Shown: positions 9,876 to 20,899 of the stretch, in pieces
How positions within the stretch are numbered: position 1 is the stretch's first letter
Layout: each line of letters starts with the position of its first letter
Assembly: GCA_021234155.1 (NCBI GenBank)
Contig: JAJEKV010000080.1
Location: forward strand, 2,244,623 to 2,308,622
DNA from: Isoetes taiwanensis
Taxonomy: Eukaryota > Streptophyta > Lycopodiopsida > Isoetales > Isoetaceae
Direction: 5' to 3'
DNA: 64,000 bases
Notes under the pieces: model-generated
Database searches by the model: none
Seen by the model: only the letters and a program-made list of their open reading frames with translations
What the model was told of the DNA's origin: nothing
Translations under genes and position numbers: made by a program

Positions 9876-12238
9876 GTGTTGCAACCTAGATTTGCCTGGG
9901 TCGATACAATGTGGATGACCTCGATGCGGATAAGGTCCCAATACATTGGACAACTTCAAAAAGATAGGATTAATTTCATTTACTCCTTGTGTAGGAATTC
10001 CGGCTATGATGAAAACACGGGAAGGCTACTATATCAATTGAGGGGCATGAAGGTATGTATGAGAGCATTGAGATGGATTCTTGGGGTGAGCAAGTCTTCA
10101 TTTTACGGATCTTGGGAGCGAGGTTAGAAAAGGGCACCGGTTTGTTCCAACATGGTAATGCACTCACTTTGAAACCTAGAGCAAATACTCTCAAGGCCAT
10201 TGCGGTCTTGAGAGCTTTGTGAGATACATGTCTCAATCTATGCCCCACAAGTCGAAGGTGAGCGAGCATTGTGTGCGAAAGTGGTCCAAAGGGTATTGCC
10301 ACAACAACATTACATCGGAAAAGAGTGCCTTAAAGAGGTCAACTCCATCCTAGAAACTCTTGGAGGTAGGCCTCTTTCTCAATCACATTTCAGCAAGTTA
10401 TGGAGCACTCACTTCTCGGGGCGTGAGTGTCCCGCAACACATGCCATTTTCAAAGTGCAACACTTGCATTCAACTCAAGGATACACTTGCATCAAGCTGC
10501 AATAGAGAAAGAAAGAATGGCAATTAGGGAGCAATTTGCGGATCACCAAAGGGACCAAATATCATGTAGGCGGTTGTATTGGCGGTGAAGAACATTTTCC
10601 GAGATTGGCGGACAAATTTTTTTGTGTATAATTCATGATAAGATGGACCAACACAAGACTTTCTTGCCAAAGCTAGATCCTTTACCCAAGCGTTGTCAAA
10701 ACGCTTTTCAGATGAAAGTAAGTCTGGCGGGTGTCTTAACACATGGTCATGGAACTGGAACATATGGTCATTTTGTGCTTGATCTATGGAGGGATGATCC
10801 AAACTTCCATGTGAGCTCTATTTTCAAGTGTTTGAGAACACTAGAGAAAGGATCAATAGAAGGGAGGAGGTATTCCCCTTCAGCACCCATTTTTGAGGCT
10901 TTGATGGATGATCAACCGCTTTGTTACCAAAGGCAGATAAAAAGGCTCACATCCAAGGTGTCTAGTGAATCAAGGAGGACTTGGGATGATTTCCCCTTAC
11001 TTGAGAAACCACTGCCTGAGGAGCTATGTGTTCAATTGGACAACTGTTGGAAAGAAAACAAGAATAGATGGATGTTTGGGGCAATGTCATACTTGACAGC
11101 AGTGGGAGTATTCAAAGTTGTGAAAGTGGGATTCATGATGGTTGGGCATACGCATGATGATATAGATGGGTTCTTTGGAACCTTCTCCACCAAGCTCAAG
11201 AGAGAAAACGTGACTAGTCTACCTGAACTAATGGATGTGTTTGAGAGCTGCATTGACCCCAACCCAATGGCATTCTTGATGGATGAGGTTGCAGATTGGA
11301 AATCATTTGTAGAGGGATACTTGCTAGATGGTAAGGACCAGTTGACAGGACACACAAAGCCACTTCAGTTCAAGTTTTGGGTTAGGGATGGAATACCAAT
11401 CATGCAATATAAGTGGAGACCAGGTGACAAGTTGTGGATGCCACGTACAAGGAATCGAGTTGTGGCGAGGGGTGTCTTTGCTTTGGTGAAGTTCTCATCC
11501 CTAAAGGGCAGCCAAAACCACTACCTCCCTTCAAGACTGTCAAAGACTCTAGCCAACTAGTGAAGGGCATCAAGGATTACATAACGCCCTTGTTGAAATG
11601 GAAAGCACACCTCCACTCTTAAGAAAAATCAAATGGACTCCCTAATCAAGTACTGGGAGAAAGTTGTGACATGCTTAGAAACTGAACAACCATGTGGGAG
11701 GAAGCTAAGAGACGGGTTCTTGCCAGAGTCAAGATGGGAGGGTTCTCAAGGAGCAAGCACGTCTAAGAATGTTCACTTGGGTCCTAACAAGGGTTCCAAG
11801 TGGTTTTGGGAAATAAGGCCTCAAAGCCAAAGTGGTTTGATCTTCCCGAGTGGGATCCCTTTGAGGACATCAAGGAAGGATACTTTGTGCTAGTAAGGCG
11901 ATGATGAGGGGCTGTCCAATATGGTTAGGGGTGGCACTCTCGATGTAACCACCACTATGCACGATGGAGAGGAGTTACGTCACGGATTCCAAATTCAATA
12001 TTGGGAGCCCATTGGGAGACACAAGAAAGGCAACTTGAAGGAGCAATACACAATTCTTGGGGAGAAGAAGTGGAGGGCAAATTATGCTGATCCTCAAAGG
12101 AGGGAATTGGTGGAGTGTGTGGTATGGTCATATCCAAGTTCTCACACTGCAAAGGAGAACACACACAAGATCCCAAAAAGGGAGATGGACAAAGCCATGA
12201 GCAACCTCCATGCTATATCATTGTATGAAGGTAGATAA
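9876..12238 (+). pseudogene. DUF7869-like protein gene, candidate transposase
   Basis: Pieces of one protein run along the plus strand. They are an N-terminal block at 9876-10127 (GRLLYQLRGMKVCMRALRWI); a CNTC possible metal-binding pair at 10456-10467; the main 312-codon open frame 10622-11560; KGIKDYITPLLKWKAHLHS near 11600; DLPEWDPFEDIKEGYFVLVR near 11870; and a C-terminal block at 11921-12238 (HGFQIQYWEPIG, ELVECVVWSYPS). The 312-codon part holds IIHDKMDQHKT (residues 3-13), VQLDNCWKENKN (137-148) and MVGHTHDDIDGFF (163-175), the signature I know from proteins annotated as DUF7869. Acidic residues at 6 or 9, 140 and 169-172 could form an RNase H-like DDD/E site; that is inference. Frame changes and stops near 10130, 10505-10620 and 11560-11900 mean decay, sequencing error or introns. 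It is the only long gene reading towards a transposon end. Confidence 0.78.
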
Positions 12239-12397
12239 TATTGAGAAGCCTGAGAACTTTCTCAACTAGTGGTTTGTAAAATTTACGAGGAAAACAAGTA
12301 ACCCAATTCTTTGTGTGTGATGTGTAATTCTATTCAAGCAATGAATTCAGAAATTTTTTTGTCTCATTTTCAGTCCGAGTCCCAAAATTCAAGATTT

Positions 12398-12422
12398 GTC
12401 CCACTTTAATTAAATACGACTT
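12398..12422 (-). repeat. Right terminal inverted repeat (25 bp)
   Basis: The exact reverse complement of 795-819, ending CGACTT at 12422 directly before the CCTC duplication. Confidence 0.95.
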
Positions 12423-12426
12423 CCTC
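12423..12426. repeat. Target-site duplication CCTC, right copy
   Basis: Second copy of the duplication at 791-794. It lies within the Copia-1 pol codons immediately upstream of the RT YVDD block. Confidence 0.9.
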
Positions 12427-14804
12427 TTTCTTCAGCAGATAAACATTACCATCATTTTCTAACTTTGTGAAGCTTTGTTCCTTTAAAAAATTGTCAAAAC
12501 AAAAATACCATTGCCTTGGAGATTGCTTCAGACCATAGACAGCTTTCTTTAGCCTCCACATCTTTTCTTTTCCAACTTCAAAGCCTTGGGCTTGTCTCAT
12601 GTACACTTCTTCCTCCAAATCTGCATTAAGAAAAGCTGTGCAAACATCCATATGATGTAAGTTTAAATTCAAAGCATTTGATATGGCAATTATCATTCTA
12701 ATGCTTGCTAATTTAACAACTGGTGAATAGGTCTCATCAAAATCCACCCCTTTTCTTTGTGAATAACCTTGAGCAACCAGTCTAGCTTTGTGCTTTGGAC
12801 TACCATCAGCATTTACCTTCAATTTGTGTACCCATTTATTTCCTATTGCATTTTTCCCTTTTGGCAGGTCTACTAATTCATATGTAGACGTCCTTTCAAA
12901 TGATTTCAACTTCTCTACCATTGCTTCTTTCCATTTTTCACAATCAAATGAATTAATAGCCTCCTCAAATGTTTCTGGTGTTCCAGATTCCAACACCATG
13001 TGTATTTCTTCTGTGTTTTCTTTTAAAATATTTTGTAACCTACTACTTCTCCCATTTTCTTTCCTGCCAAAGTTATGTATGTCGATATTAATTTCTTGTT
13101 GCAACCTTTCTCCATCATTTTTCCTTTTCTTAGTCTGATCCTTTGCTTCTTTGTTTTCAGCTGGTCCAGGTTCCTGTCTTACCCCTGCAATATTTTCTTC
13201 ATTGTTATTTCCTGCTAGTTCATTTTCTTGTCTTTCCCCTGCAACATACTCATCTTCTAAACTTTCAGTGTCTGAATCTACATCATTTGCATTATTCTGA
13301 GGCCCTTCTTCTTCTATTGTGGTATTTGGATTTACCTTGCTATCAGCATTTGAGTTTTCATCCCCTTTTACGGTCTCCTCCTTTATTGAAGGTCTATATA
13401 ATGTATTTTCTTCAAATATTACATCCCTGCTCACCAGAATTCTCCTTCTACGAGGATCATACATTTTATATCCTTTAGAATGCATATCATAGCCTACCAA
13501 GTAGGTTATTATTGACCTATCATGTAATTTTTGTCTTAACTCTTGTGGAATATGTGTGTACCCAAGACAGCCAAATACTCTGAAATTATCATAATTTGGT
13601 GTTTTGCCTGACCAAATATATTCTGGAATTTTTCCTTCCAGACTTTTTGTTGGCAAAGCATTTTGTACAATCACAGCAGTTTTAACCACTTCCTCCCAAA
13701 GAAAATTGGGTAGACCTGCATGTTTCAACATGGATCTTGTAGCATTCAAAATAGTTTTATTCTTTCTCTCAGCCACACCATTCTGTTGTGGTGTGTGGCT
13801 GCATGTAAATTGCCTTTTAATGCCCTTGTCAATACAAAACTTGGCAAATTTTCTTGACATATATTCTCCTCCTCGATCAGACCTCACACATTTGATCCTT
13901 TTTCCAGTTTCACATTCTACCTCTGCTAAAAAAGTTTTGAATGCTTCAAAGGCTTGATCTTTTGTTCTAAGACAATATAATCTGATTTTCCTGCTGTAAT
14001 CATCCACAAAGGTTATAAAATACCTCTTTCCTGTTATTCCTGTCACATTCAATGGCCCACAGAGGTCTGTATGAATTAACTCTAAAATATCATTTGCCTT
14101 TCCTTTTGCTTTGGAAAAGGGTAGTCTGGAGTGCTTTCCTAACATACAACCTTTGCAAGTGTAGTTTTCTGTTTCTTTGTCTGATGATGCTAACAGGCCC
14201 TACTTTATCATGAATTCAATATTCTTCACATTGGTATGTCCAAGTCTTTCATGCCACATCGATATATTTGGTACTAAAGTCAAGTTAACATTTCCAACTG
14301 ACCGAGAATTTAAACCAAATAGATTGCCAACTCTTCTTCCAATAAATTTTAATTCATTTCCATCAAAGATTTTACAATGTTCAAATACAATTCTCAAACC
14401 CATATCAACTAATTGAGATATTGAAATCAAGTTTCTAACTAAACTTGGAACACACAAAACATTTTGCAGATTCACTACTCTTCCATTCAGATCAAAAAGC
14501 TCAAGAATTCCCACATCTTCAACTCTTTGTAAGTCACCATTTCCTACTTGTATATGTCCACCTTGGCTTCCCGTTTTTTCTTTTAGGATCTTTGAGTTGC
14601 ATGCAATGGACTTTTCTGCTCCACTGTCTAAAATCATAAAGTCATTGTCAAGAAGTTTATTGTTAGGAATAATAAAAGCTCTATGCATTCTTACCCTATC
14701 TTCTTCTGTTTCAGTAACTTCCTCAAGCATGATTTCTTCTGCAATATTTGCTTCAGCATTTGAGCTACTTCTGAATCTTCCTCTTCCTCTTCCCCTGCCT
14801 GTTG

Positions 14805-14809
14805 AATAT
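14805..14809. repeat. Target-site duplication AATAT of the Gypsy element, left copy
   Basis: AATAT directly precedes the LTR start TGTTAGCC and is repeated at 26914-26918 directly after the other LTR. Removing the insert plus one copy leaves the Copia-1 gag-pol frame open through an Arg-Gly-rich stretch. Confidence 0.93.
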
Positions 14810-17268
14810 TGTTAGCCTAAAACCTGGAATTTTAGCCTAACCTCAAAGGAAGTGTAAACAAACTGGTCAGGACCTCCAGATCACTTAGGGTGATCAATCC
14901 TTAATCATATAAAGCAAAAGAACTCAATTTCAAATCTTTGGTTTTGTCAAAATCACTACAGTCCCTCGGGCGAAAAAACTGTCGAGAACAAAAATCAATC
15001 TTGCGGTCACACCCTTTAAGATTTTTGAGTTTTGGTTTTGGTATGAGTTATAGACAAGTAGAGGGAACTACCATGATGAAAGTCATCTCGATTTGGATAG
15101 GGAAGACCAAGAAAATCAATGTCAAAGTTGGTCAAAAAAATTGGTCAATGCCAAAACAGAGAGCCAAAATTTGCAAATGGAGTTTGGTGATGAATTTTGA
15201 GTTGGAATTTGTGCAAATGACCTCGGAATGAACTCTAAATCACGTGCATAGGGTTTTCTTGACAAGCAAACACTATGATATTTTGAGACGGACCAAAGTC
15301 TTGAATTACATCCGCGAGTTTAGCCGGATATGAAAAAAAACTATTTTTTCTTTGTTTTCTTTGCATATAAACAATACTCAATCCTATTTAAATTTTGGGA
15401 CACAACTATTTAGCTGGGATTCAACTTAAAATATCTGATTTCTATTGGTCTAGACAGGCATTAATGATTTATAACTTGAGAAGATGGCAACACTATTTTT
15501 CCAGGCAAAGAATATGCATTAAGATCATAAAATATCACGGGGAGTTCGAGAAATCTCGGGGAGAAAATATCCAAAATAATGCTTGAGAGTAACTCCCAAA
15601 GCATAGTAAACCGATAATCTAGAAATTGTGCGGAAGAGAAAGTAATAAGGAATTTTGAATTGCGGTAGAAGTTTTGGTGTCGGGTAGGTCACAACACATT
15701 CGGTCTTGATCAAAATCTGGTCAATCTTCAATCTCGAGAGCGGGGATTAGCTGAATTTGGAGTAGAACAGATCAATAAAATATCAAAGATATAGAAAGCG
15801 CCCGGATCAGAGGTATATCTCAGGGGTGAAGAAAATGATGTCCATTCTTGGATAAAAGCTGTCCCTCCCAAAAAACCATTTCGGTTGAGTGATTTTAGGC
15901 TTAATTTGAGCAAATTCCTTGAATCAAGTGCCACGGGGGTTCCAGGAGGTCTCGGAAAAGGTTAGGAGATGATTTCGGGGAGCAAAAGGGGGGATTCAAT
16001 CGATTTGGGCACGCAATTTGCAGTTGCTTGTGCTCGGAAGTTTAGGGTTTTTTCAAAGCTCGATATATCCCACGAGCCCTGAATGATTACGGAAGATAAG
16101 GATATAAATTGAATAATCCGAAGTCGGCATGTTGAATTTGCGTGCCACCTTGAAGGGTTGTGCCACTCGTGTTCGGAGGCCCCGCCTGGCGCCGTGGACC
16201 AATGGGGGGCTGAGGTGGAATTTAGGGTGAGGTGGAAAATAGAAAAATAGGGTAGATAGGCTAGAATAGGTTTTTTTTTGCTATTTTTTTTTTATTTTTG
16301 GCACGCATCCCAAGAAATAATATTTGAGGAATTTTCAAGGTCTTTTTTGAATTTTGGAAAGGCCAACATAGCTATTTTTGCCAAGCTCCAAATCTAGAGT
16401 GTTTTCAAGTCAAATTGAGATACTTGAAATTTTGCCCATTTTGACCATGGTCAATGAGTTTTCAACCTTGGGAATGGTGAAAAAATCATAGGAAGAGGGT
16501 GAAAAGATAGGAAAAAAAAAGGCTATGGCGGGATTTAGGGAAATAAGATGAAAGTAAAATTCAAGCCTCCTTGCTCTTGAAGTTTTCATGATCTCTTGAG
16601 AGCAATTCACAAGTGGAGGTGAGGCCAATAAAAAATATAGGTAGTGAAGTAATGAAAGAAGGCATGACAAGGTGGAAATGGGGTATAAAAAGATGAAAGG
16701 AAAGTGGATATGGAATGGATGAAATGGATAAAGGATGGAAACCCTCGTAGCACATGATCTTATCTCCAAAGCTCAAATCATACCTCATAACTTTGCTCAA
16801 GGCCCTAGGGTCTTCCAAACTTCTAAAAAGGTCTTCCAATCTTCAAGGCCTAAACAAGAGCAAAATTCACCTTTAAAGTGACATCTTCATAGGTGTGACT
16901 TCCAAACCATTGGTGCAACTCCATTTAGCTCCATATGAGTGAATATGAGCAACATGCTTATAACTCCTTGTATAGCTTGCTATATCCTTTGCTGGTCTTC
17001 AAGAAATAAGAATGTAACTAGAAAATTTCCTCAAAGGAAAGAATTAGGCTATACAACCAAGATCCCAAGGGTCTTCCAAACTTGAGCCAATTTCTTCCAA
17101 ACTCTAGCGGGATCAAAATAACACTAACTCTTACCATATGAGTAATAGGAAAGTAACTTAAGATGAAACCTCAAAAGAAACCACAAGTCTTCCAAACTCG
17201 ACAAGTATCTTCCAATCTTGAAACTCTAGGTATCATGATGGTCCATGTTGCCCAAAAAGGGGCAACAT
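14810..17268 (-). repeat. Gypsy 3' LTR
   Basis: Matches 24446-26913 along its whole length, with TG...CA ends in both orientations. As the genes are on the minus strand, this is the downstream LTR. The half from about 16240 to 17268 is almost identical to the other LTR; the half at 14830-16240 has clustered small differences. Short open frames within it appear in both LTRs and are not genes. Confidence 0.95.
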
Positions 17269-18644
17269 CTCCAAAAAAGGAAAGAATGAGGCTGGTCCCC
17301 TCGGCCTCAAAGGAAAGAAATGCTAACTGAAGGTCTTCAAAATATCAACAAGTGGTGGAGGGAATAGAATTACTCTGCGGTGGTGGGAAATATGAGGCAG
17401 AGTATAAGGTAATGGAGAGAGTGATAAGAAAATAAGATCAAATGGAGGGTAGGACAACTCAAGGCAGGTGAATATGGAGAAGAAGTGGATGAACCTGCAT
17501 ATGACAATGATAATCAAATTAGCATGAGTGCCAAATAAAGGGATGAGTAACAATGTAGGATTAGCACTCTTAAAATTTCATATGGAAGCAAGGGCTAGAT
17601 GGAAAAGAGGCCAACTTAAGACAAATAAGAGTAATGAGCAAATGGACTGAAATGACAACACTCAAAATTGTTAAAGCATAGCAAATCTCTACCCTATTTA
17701 ACTAAACTTCTACTATTCAAGAAATTTGGCTCATACAACCATTGAATGTATTTCAAACTAAAAATTCAAACCTTCAAACCAAAAATTCAAACCATCGAGC
17801 TCGAACCTAATTTGCTCCTCCTCCTGCTCGTGCTCGGAAAACTTCGACCTCCCTTTAGATCATGGCTCCTTTTTTCTTACCATACACCTATACGGGACAA
17901 TGTAACAGCTGATCAGGAGCAATTTAGGAGTGCTTCACGAGCTTGATCCATTCTGAGGAGTACCTATTCCTTATGGTGTAATCGGACACTGTGCAAGAAT
18001 TGCATCTGAGATATGAGAATGGGACAATGTTTTAATTAATGAAGAACCTCTTCCTCGTGGAAATTTACTTTCGGTGCACATGCATTTTGAGGCGGTGTAT
18101 ATGGGAAGGCACAAATGTTGACCAAAACTACCACGACTCGAAAAGGAACTCTACAAAAAGACATGAACCATGATCACCTTGCCATGGAGTGTTTCCTTGG
18201 GCAAAAGACTTATCAAGAGAAACTAGCGACCTTGCTGCGGGTATCGAGAACACAAAGGCTCTGTGGGCAGAATTTTTACAAGGGAATGCATTCGGATGCT
18301 ACATATGCACTACTTTTTTGTGTAAGCATCATCATGAGTGACGGATGCTCAATTTGGAGGTATATAGGCGGTTATACTACTCCCACAGGGATGCTAGCTT
18401 GAGATAGCTATGGTTCCTTGATGCTTCTCATGATAAAAGAGATGCATTTCAAACTCCCTGAAAAGAGAATCTGCGGAGTGAAGATCAAGTATGTTTTTGG
18501 TACCATGAACAATTTTTTTACGGATATAATGGTCTCTTGGATGCTGCAGATGGCTCTCCTTGAGACAAGATTCCTACTATCCCGAGGGGAATCTTTGATA
18601 GCATTGGCTTCCTATGAGAGGATCGATCATCGTAAATTTGTGTA

Positions 18645-18686
<42 letters not shown>

Positions 18687-19303
18687 AATAGAAATTCTCT
18701 TGCTCTTTTTGAAATTGTCCGGTCTTGAAAAAATATTTACGCTTCAAACGGAACACACAATTAGCTCACCTCAAAGGAAAAATGGTCTTGATGGTACAAG
18801 TATTAAGAACCTTGAATACAACTAACCAAAAACAACTTAGCAAATCCAATCAACAAGAATCTACGACTTAAGCCTAAAGGGAAATGAGCAGAACCAATCA
18901 AAAGAGTTTTAAATCTTCAATTTTCAACAACAATTAACCTACTCTAAGTTAAAATAAGTATTCATATAGGAGCAAAAAGGCCTAAACATGCATGTTGAGG
19001 CCAATATCTTTTCAAATCTTTGGATATTTGTAGGATTTGGTAATTCAAACTGTTTTGAGATCCTTAAGCCAATAGGATGAGCAGCCCGACTTCTTTACAC
19101 AAACGGTAAGGGCCTTCCCAAGGATTTTCAAATTTAGATAGCTTACCTTCATTTGCAACATCCCATTTGAGCACGAGTTCCAATGGAGCCAATCTATCCA
19201 CGGAGCTTGTGAGCTGCTTTAAAATTTCATTTGCACTCCTAGCCTTCTTAAGTAGATTGAAGTTTTTGCATCAAATCTATCCTCATCCAATTTTAGCAAA
19301 ACT
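17269..19303. other. Gypsy 3' spacer with unrecognised open frames
   Basis: Two kilobases between the integrase end and the 3' LTR. The first 500 bases are AT-rich. At 18115-18402 and 18418-18687 the plus strand, antisense to the element, has open frames with protein-like text (ECFLGQKTYQEKLATLLRVS; PEKRICGVKIKYVFGTMNNF), the second running into a 38-T tract. I do not recognise them; they may be captured exons or chance. I see no strong polypurine tract beside the LTR. Confidence 0.4.
18648..18685 (+). repeat. Uninterrupted 38-T tract
   Basis: A pure run of 38 T. It could be the poly(A) tail, read on the minus strand, of a small retroposon inserted in the Gypsy spacer, or a simple expansion. 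I could not define a target duplication. Confidence 0.9.
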
Positions 19304-20092
19304 TCATACTGTGTTGTAATGCTTGATAAACTCAGGATCCAACTTGAGTGCCATTCTCAAAGAGGGAATCTCCAACTCAACAGGAATAAGCTGCTTCAAC
19401 ACCATAAACCAAATCAAGGGAGAAGCATTAGTGGCAGCTTTAGCAGTGATTCTATGAGCCCAAAGGGCATCATATAATTTCAAATGCCAATCTTTTTGGT
19501 TTTGGCAAACCGTTTTCTGCAAAATTCCCTTAAGCACTTTGTTAGTAGACTCAGCTTGACCATTTCCTTGAGGATAATAATTTGAGCTTTTTCACATGTC
19601 GATTTTGAGACTTGAGACAAGAATTTGAATAACCTCATTAATAAAAGTAGAGCCTCTATCAGTCAAAATTTTGAAAGGGATTCCAAACCTAGAACAAATA
19701 TTTTCATGCAAAAACCTAGCAGTAGTATATGCATTTGCTTTTCTCAAGGGTGCTGCTTCTGACCATTTGGTAAATAAATCTGTGGCCACAACAATGTATT
19801 CATGCTGAGCAGAAGATGGGGGATTTATAGGGCCAACATAATCTAGCCCCCAAACTTGAAATGGGCCTGGGGACACAATCCCAGTAAGAGGGGCAGGATG
19901 CAAAATTTTCTTACCAAAGATCTGGCATTGATGGCAAGTTTTAATGACATCATAGCAATCTCTAAATAAATGAGGCCGAGAAATAACAGACCTTAATATT
20001 TTTTGGCAGTTGTATCTCTTGCCAAAAATGACCACCACAAACACCTTTATGATTCTCGGCCAAGCACTAAGGCACCTCCTCTTCATCAACAC
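19304..20092 (-). pseudogene. Gypsy integrase
   Basis: Integrase joins element cDNA to chromosomal DNA. The zinc-binding part ends KTCHQCQIFGKK. The core has WGLDYVGPINPPSSAQHEY with the first Asp, ILTDRGSTFINEVIQIL with the second, and NGQAESTNKVLKG with the Glu near 19530-19560. A stop near 19592, at the end of VSSLKIDM, separates two frames that otherwise join; after it the protein resumes and runs to ALKLDPEFIKHYNTV at 19304. The PPSS and VATDLFTKW motifs suggest the Tat-like, non-chromodomain group. I see no chromodomain after it. Confidence 0.88.
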
Positions 20093-20393
20093 ACCTTAAA
20101 AGAACACCATCCCTGTTTACCTTGCACAAAATATCTCCAATCAAAGTGTAAGTTAAACATTTCAGCCCTAAACTTTAAGCTTGACTTTTAGAAAATTCGG
20201 GAGGTATCTCTTGATATTTGAGGAATTTTCTAATAGATTGTTTGCCAACCTTGAGCCTGTTTATCCGAAAGATCTTGTTCATTTGCCACAAGATTAGCCA
20301 TCTCTCCTTCTTCTGCACAACTTCTTCATGCTCAAAATAGGCAGTAAATACAAACTCGGATTATTCACCACATGGATGACCTTAACCTTTAGA

Positions 20394-20830
20394 TCATAAA
20401 AGACTGGAGCCTACAAGCCCACCTATGAAGCTTGGGTTTTTCCAATTTCTTACCATACAAAAGGCATGGGATTCTTTGCATATAAAAGTAGCTTGGGATT
20501 TTTGTAGAAGATGTCCTTGCCTTTCTATTAAAAAATAAAAAGAAAGACTCCTCTCTATCTTAGGATACCTCTCCTCGGTTTGAGACCATTGTTTACTTGC
20601 AAAAAGCAATGGGGTGCTTTTCCTGCAAAATAGCAATCCCAACAGCTCTTTTAGTAACTTGAATGTAAATTGTGAATGAGTGAGAGATCTGGGGTTTTCA
20701 ATCGAGTGGCATGGCAAATAGCTTCTATAATCTGCAAAAAGCCTTCTCACATTCATCAGTCCAAACAATAGCTTTGTATTTACTTTCTTTTTTTACTAAC
20801 ATGGCCCACTGGTTAATTTGGAAATAGGAC
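20394..20830 (-). pseudogene. Gypsy RNase H following RT, decayed
   Basis: Several frames together resemble the normal Ty3/Gypsy RNase H that follows RT. The visible pieces are WTDECE-KAF near 20760, VGIAILQEKHPIAF near 20620, SKQWSQTEERYPKIER in the 20768-20394 frame, and YGKKLEKPKLHRWA near 20430. It removes the RNA strand during reverse transcription. At least three frame changes make it non-functional. Its presence shows that the RNase H domain upstream of RT at 21890-22330 is an additional domain and not a displaced single one. Confidence 0.65.
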
Positions 20831-20899
20831 TAACATGGTGAGAGAAATTAGGCACATAAATTCTCAAAAAGAAGTCATCCCCATAAATTCTTTAACATC

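Larger units (their letters stand above)
795..12422 (+). mobile_element. 11.6-kb TIR DNA transposon carrying a DUF7869-like gene
   Basis: The element begins AAGTCGTATTTAATTAAAGT at 795 and ends with the exact reverse complement at 12422; the perfect terminal inverted repeat is 25 bp. It is flanked by CCTC direct repeats and splits the Copia-1 RT between the block before YVDD and the YVDD block. It contains a plus-strand DUF7869-like gene (about 9876-12238). Its GC-richer left part (about 1090-8030) holds a captured HAD-like phosphatase fragment and many palindromes, and an AT-rich segment lies at 8250-9300. A 4-bp duplication excludes hAT and Mutator (8-9 bp), CACTA and Harbinger (3 bp) and Tc1/mariner (TA). 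Sola elements have 4-bp duplications and are the closest named comparison. Boundaries are seen directly; that the DUF7869 protein is the transposase is inferred. Confidence 0.9.
12423..14809 (-). pseudogene. Copia-1 pol: protease, integrase and RT N-terminal part
   Basis: Minus-strand Ty1/Copia polyprotein in the Copia order protease, integrase, RT. Protease: FMILDSGAEKSIAC near 14640, with active-site DSG. GAG-pre-integrase: MWHERLGHTNVKNIEF. Integrase core: HTDLCGPLNV, VRSDRGGEYMSRKF and TPQQNGVAERKN supply the D, D and E residues. A low-complexity acidic linker follows, then RT: NKWVHKLKVNADGSPKHKAR and HHMDVCTAFLNADLEEEVYM, with the motif A Asp. One in-frame TAG stop at 14200-14202 interrupts an otherwise single frame from the gag junction to the transposon boundary. 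The KGYKMYDPRRRRILVSRDV motif resembles the Tork/Tnt1 group. The frame joins the gag part at 26914 and the RT end at 790. Confidence 0.95.

Noticed and set aside
795-12422. CACTA, hAT, Mutator or Helitron element
   Set aside because: Ends do not start with CACTA, the duplication is 4 bp and not 3, 8 or 9, and Helitrons have neither inverted ends nor duplications.
12788-13957. Plus-strand open frames of 111-117 codons opposite Copia-1 pol
   Set aside because: They are antisense shadows of a clear integrase and RT gene and resemble nothing.
16410-16839. Minus frames of 92-119 codons inside the Gypsy LTR, also seen at 26179-26483
   Set aside because: They recur because the LTR is duplicated. 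They are low-complexity hydrophobic text with no domain and break differently in the two copies.
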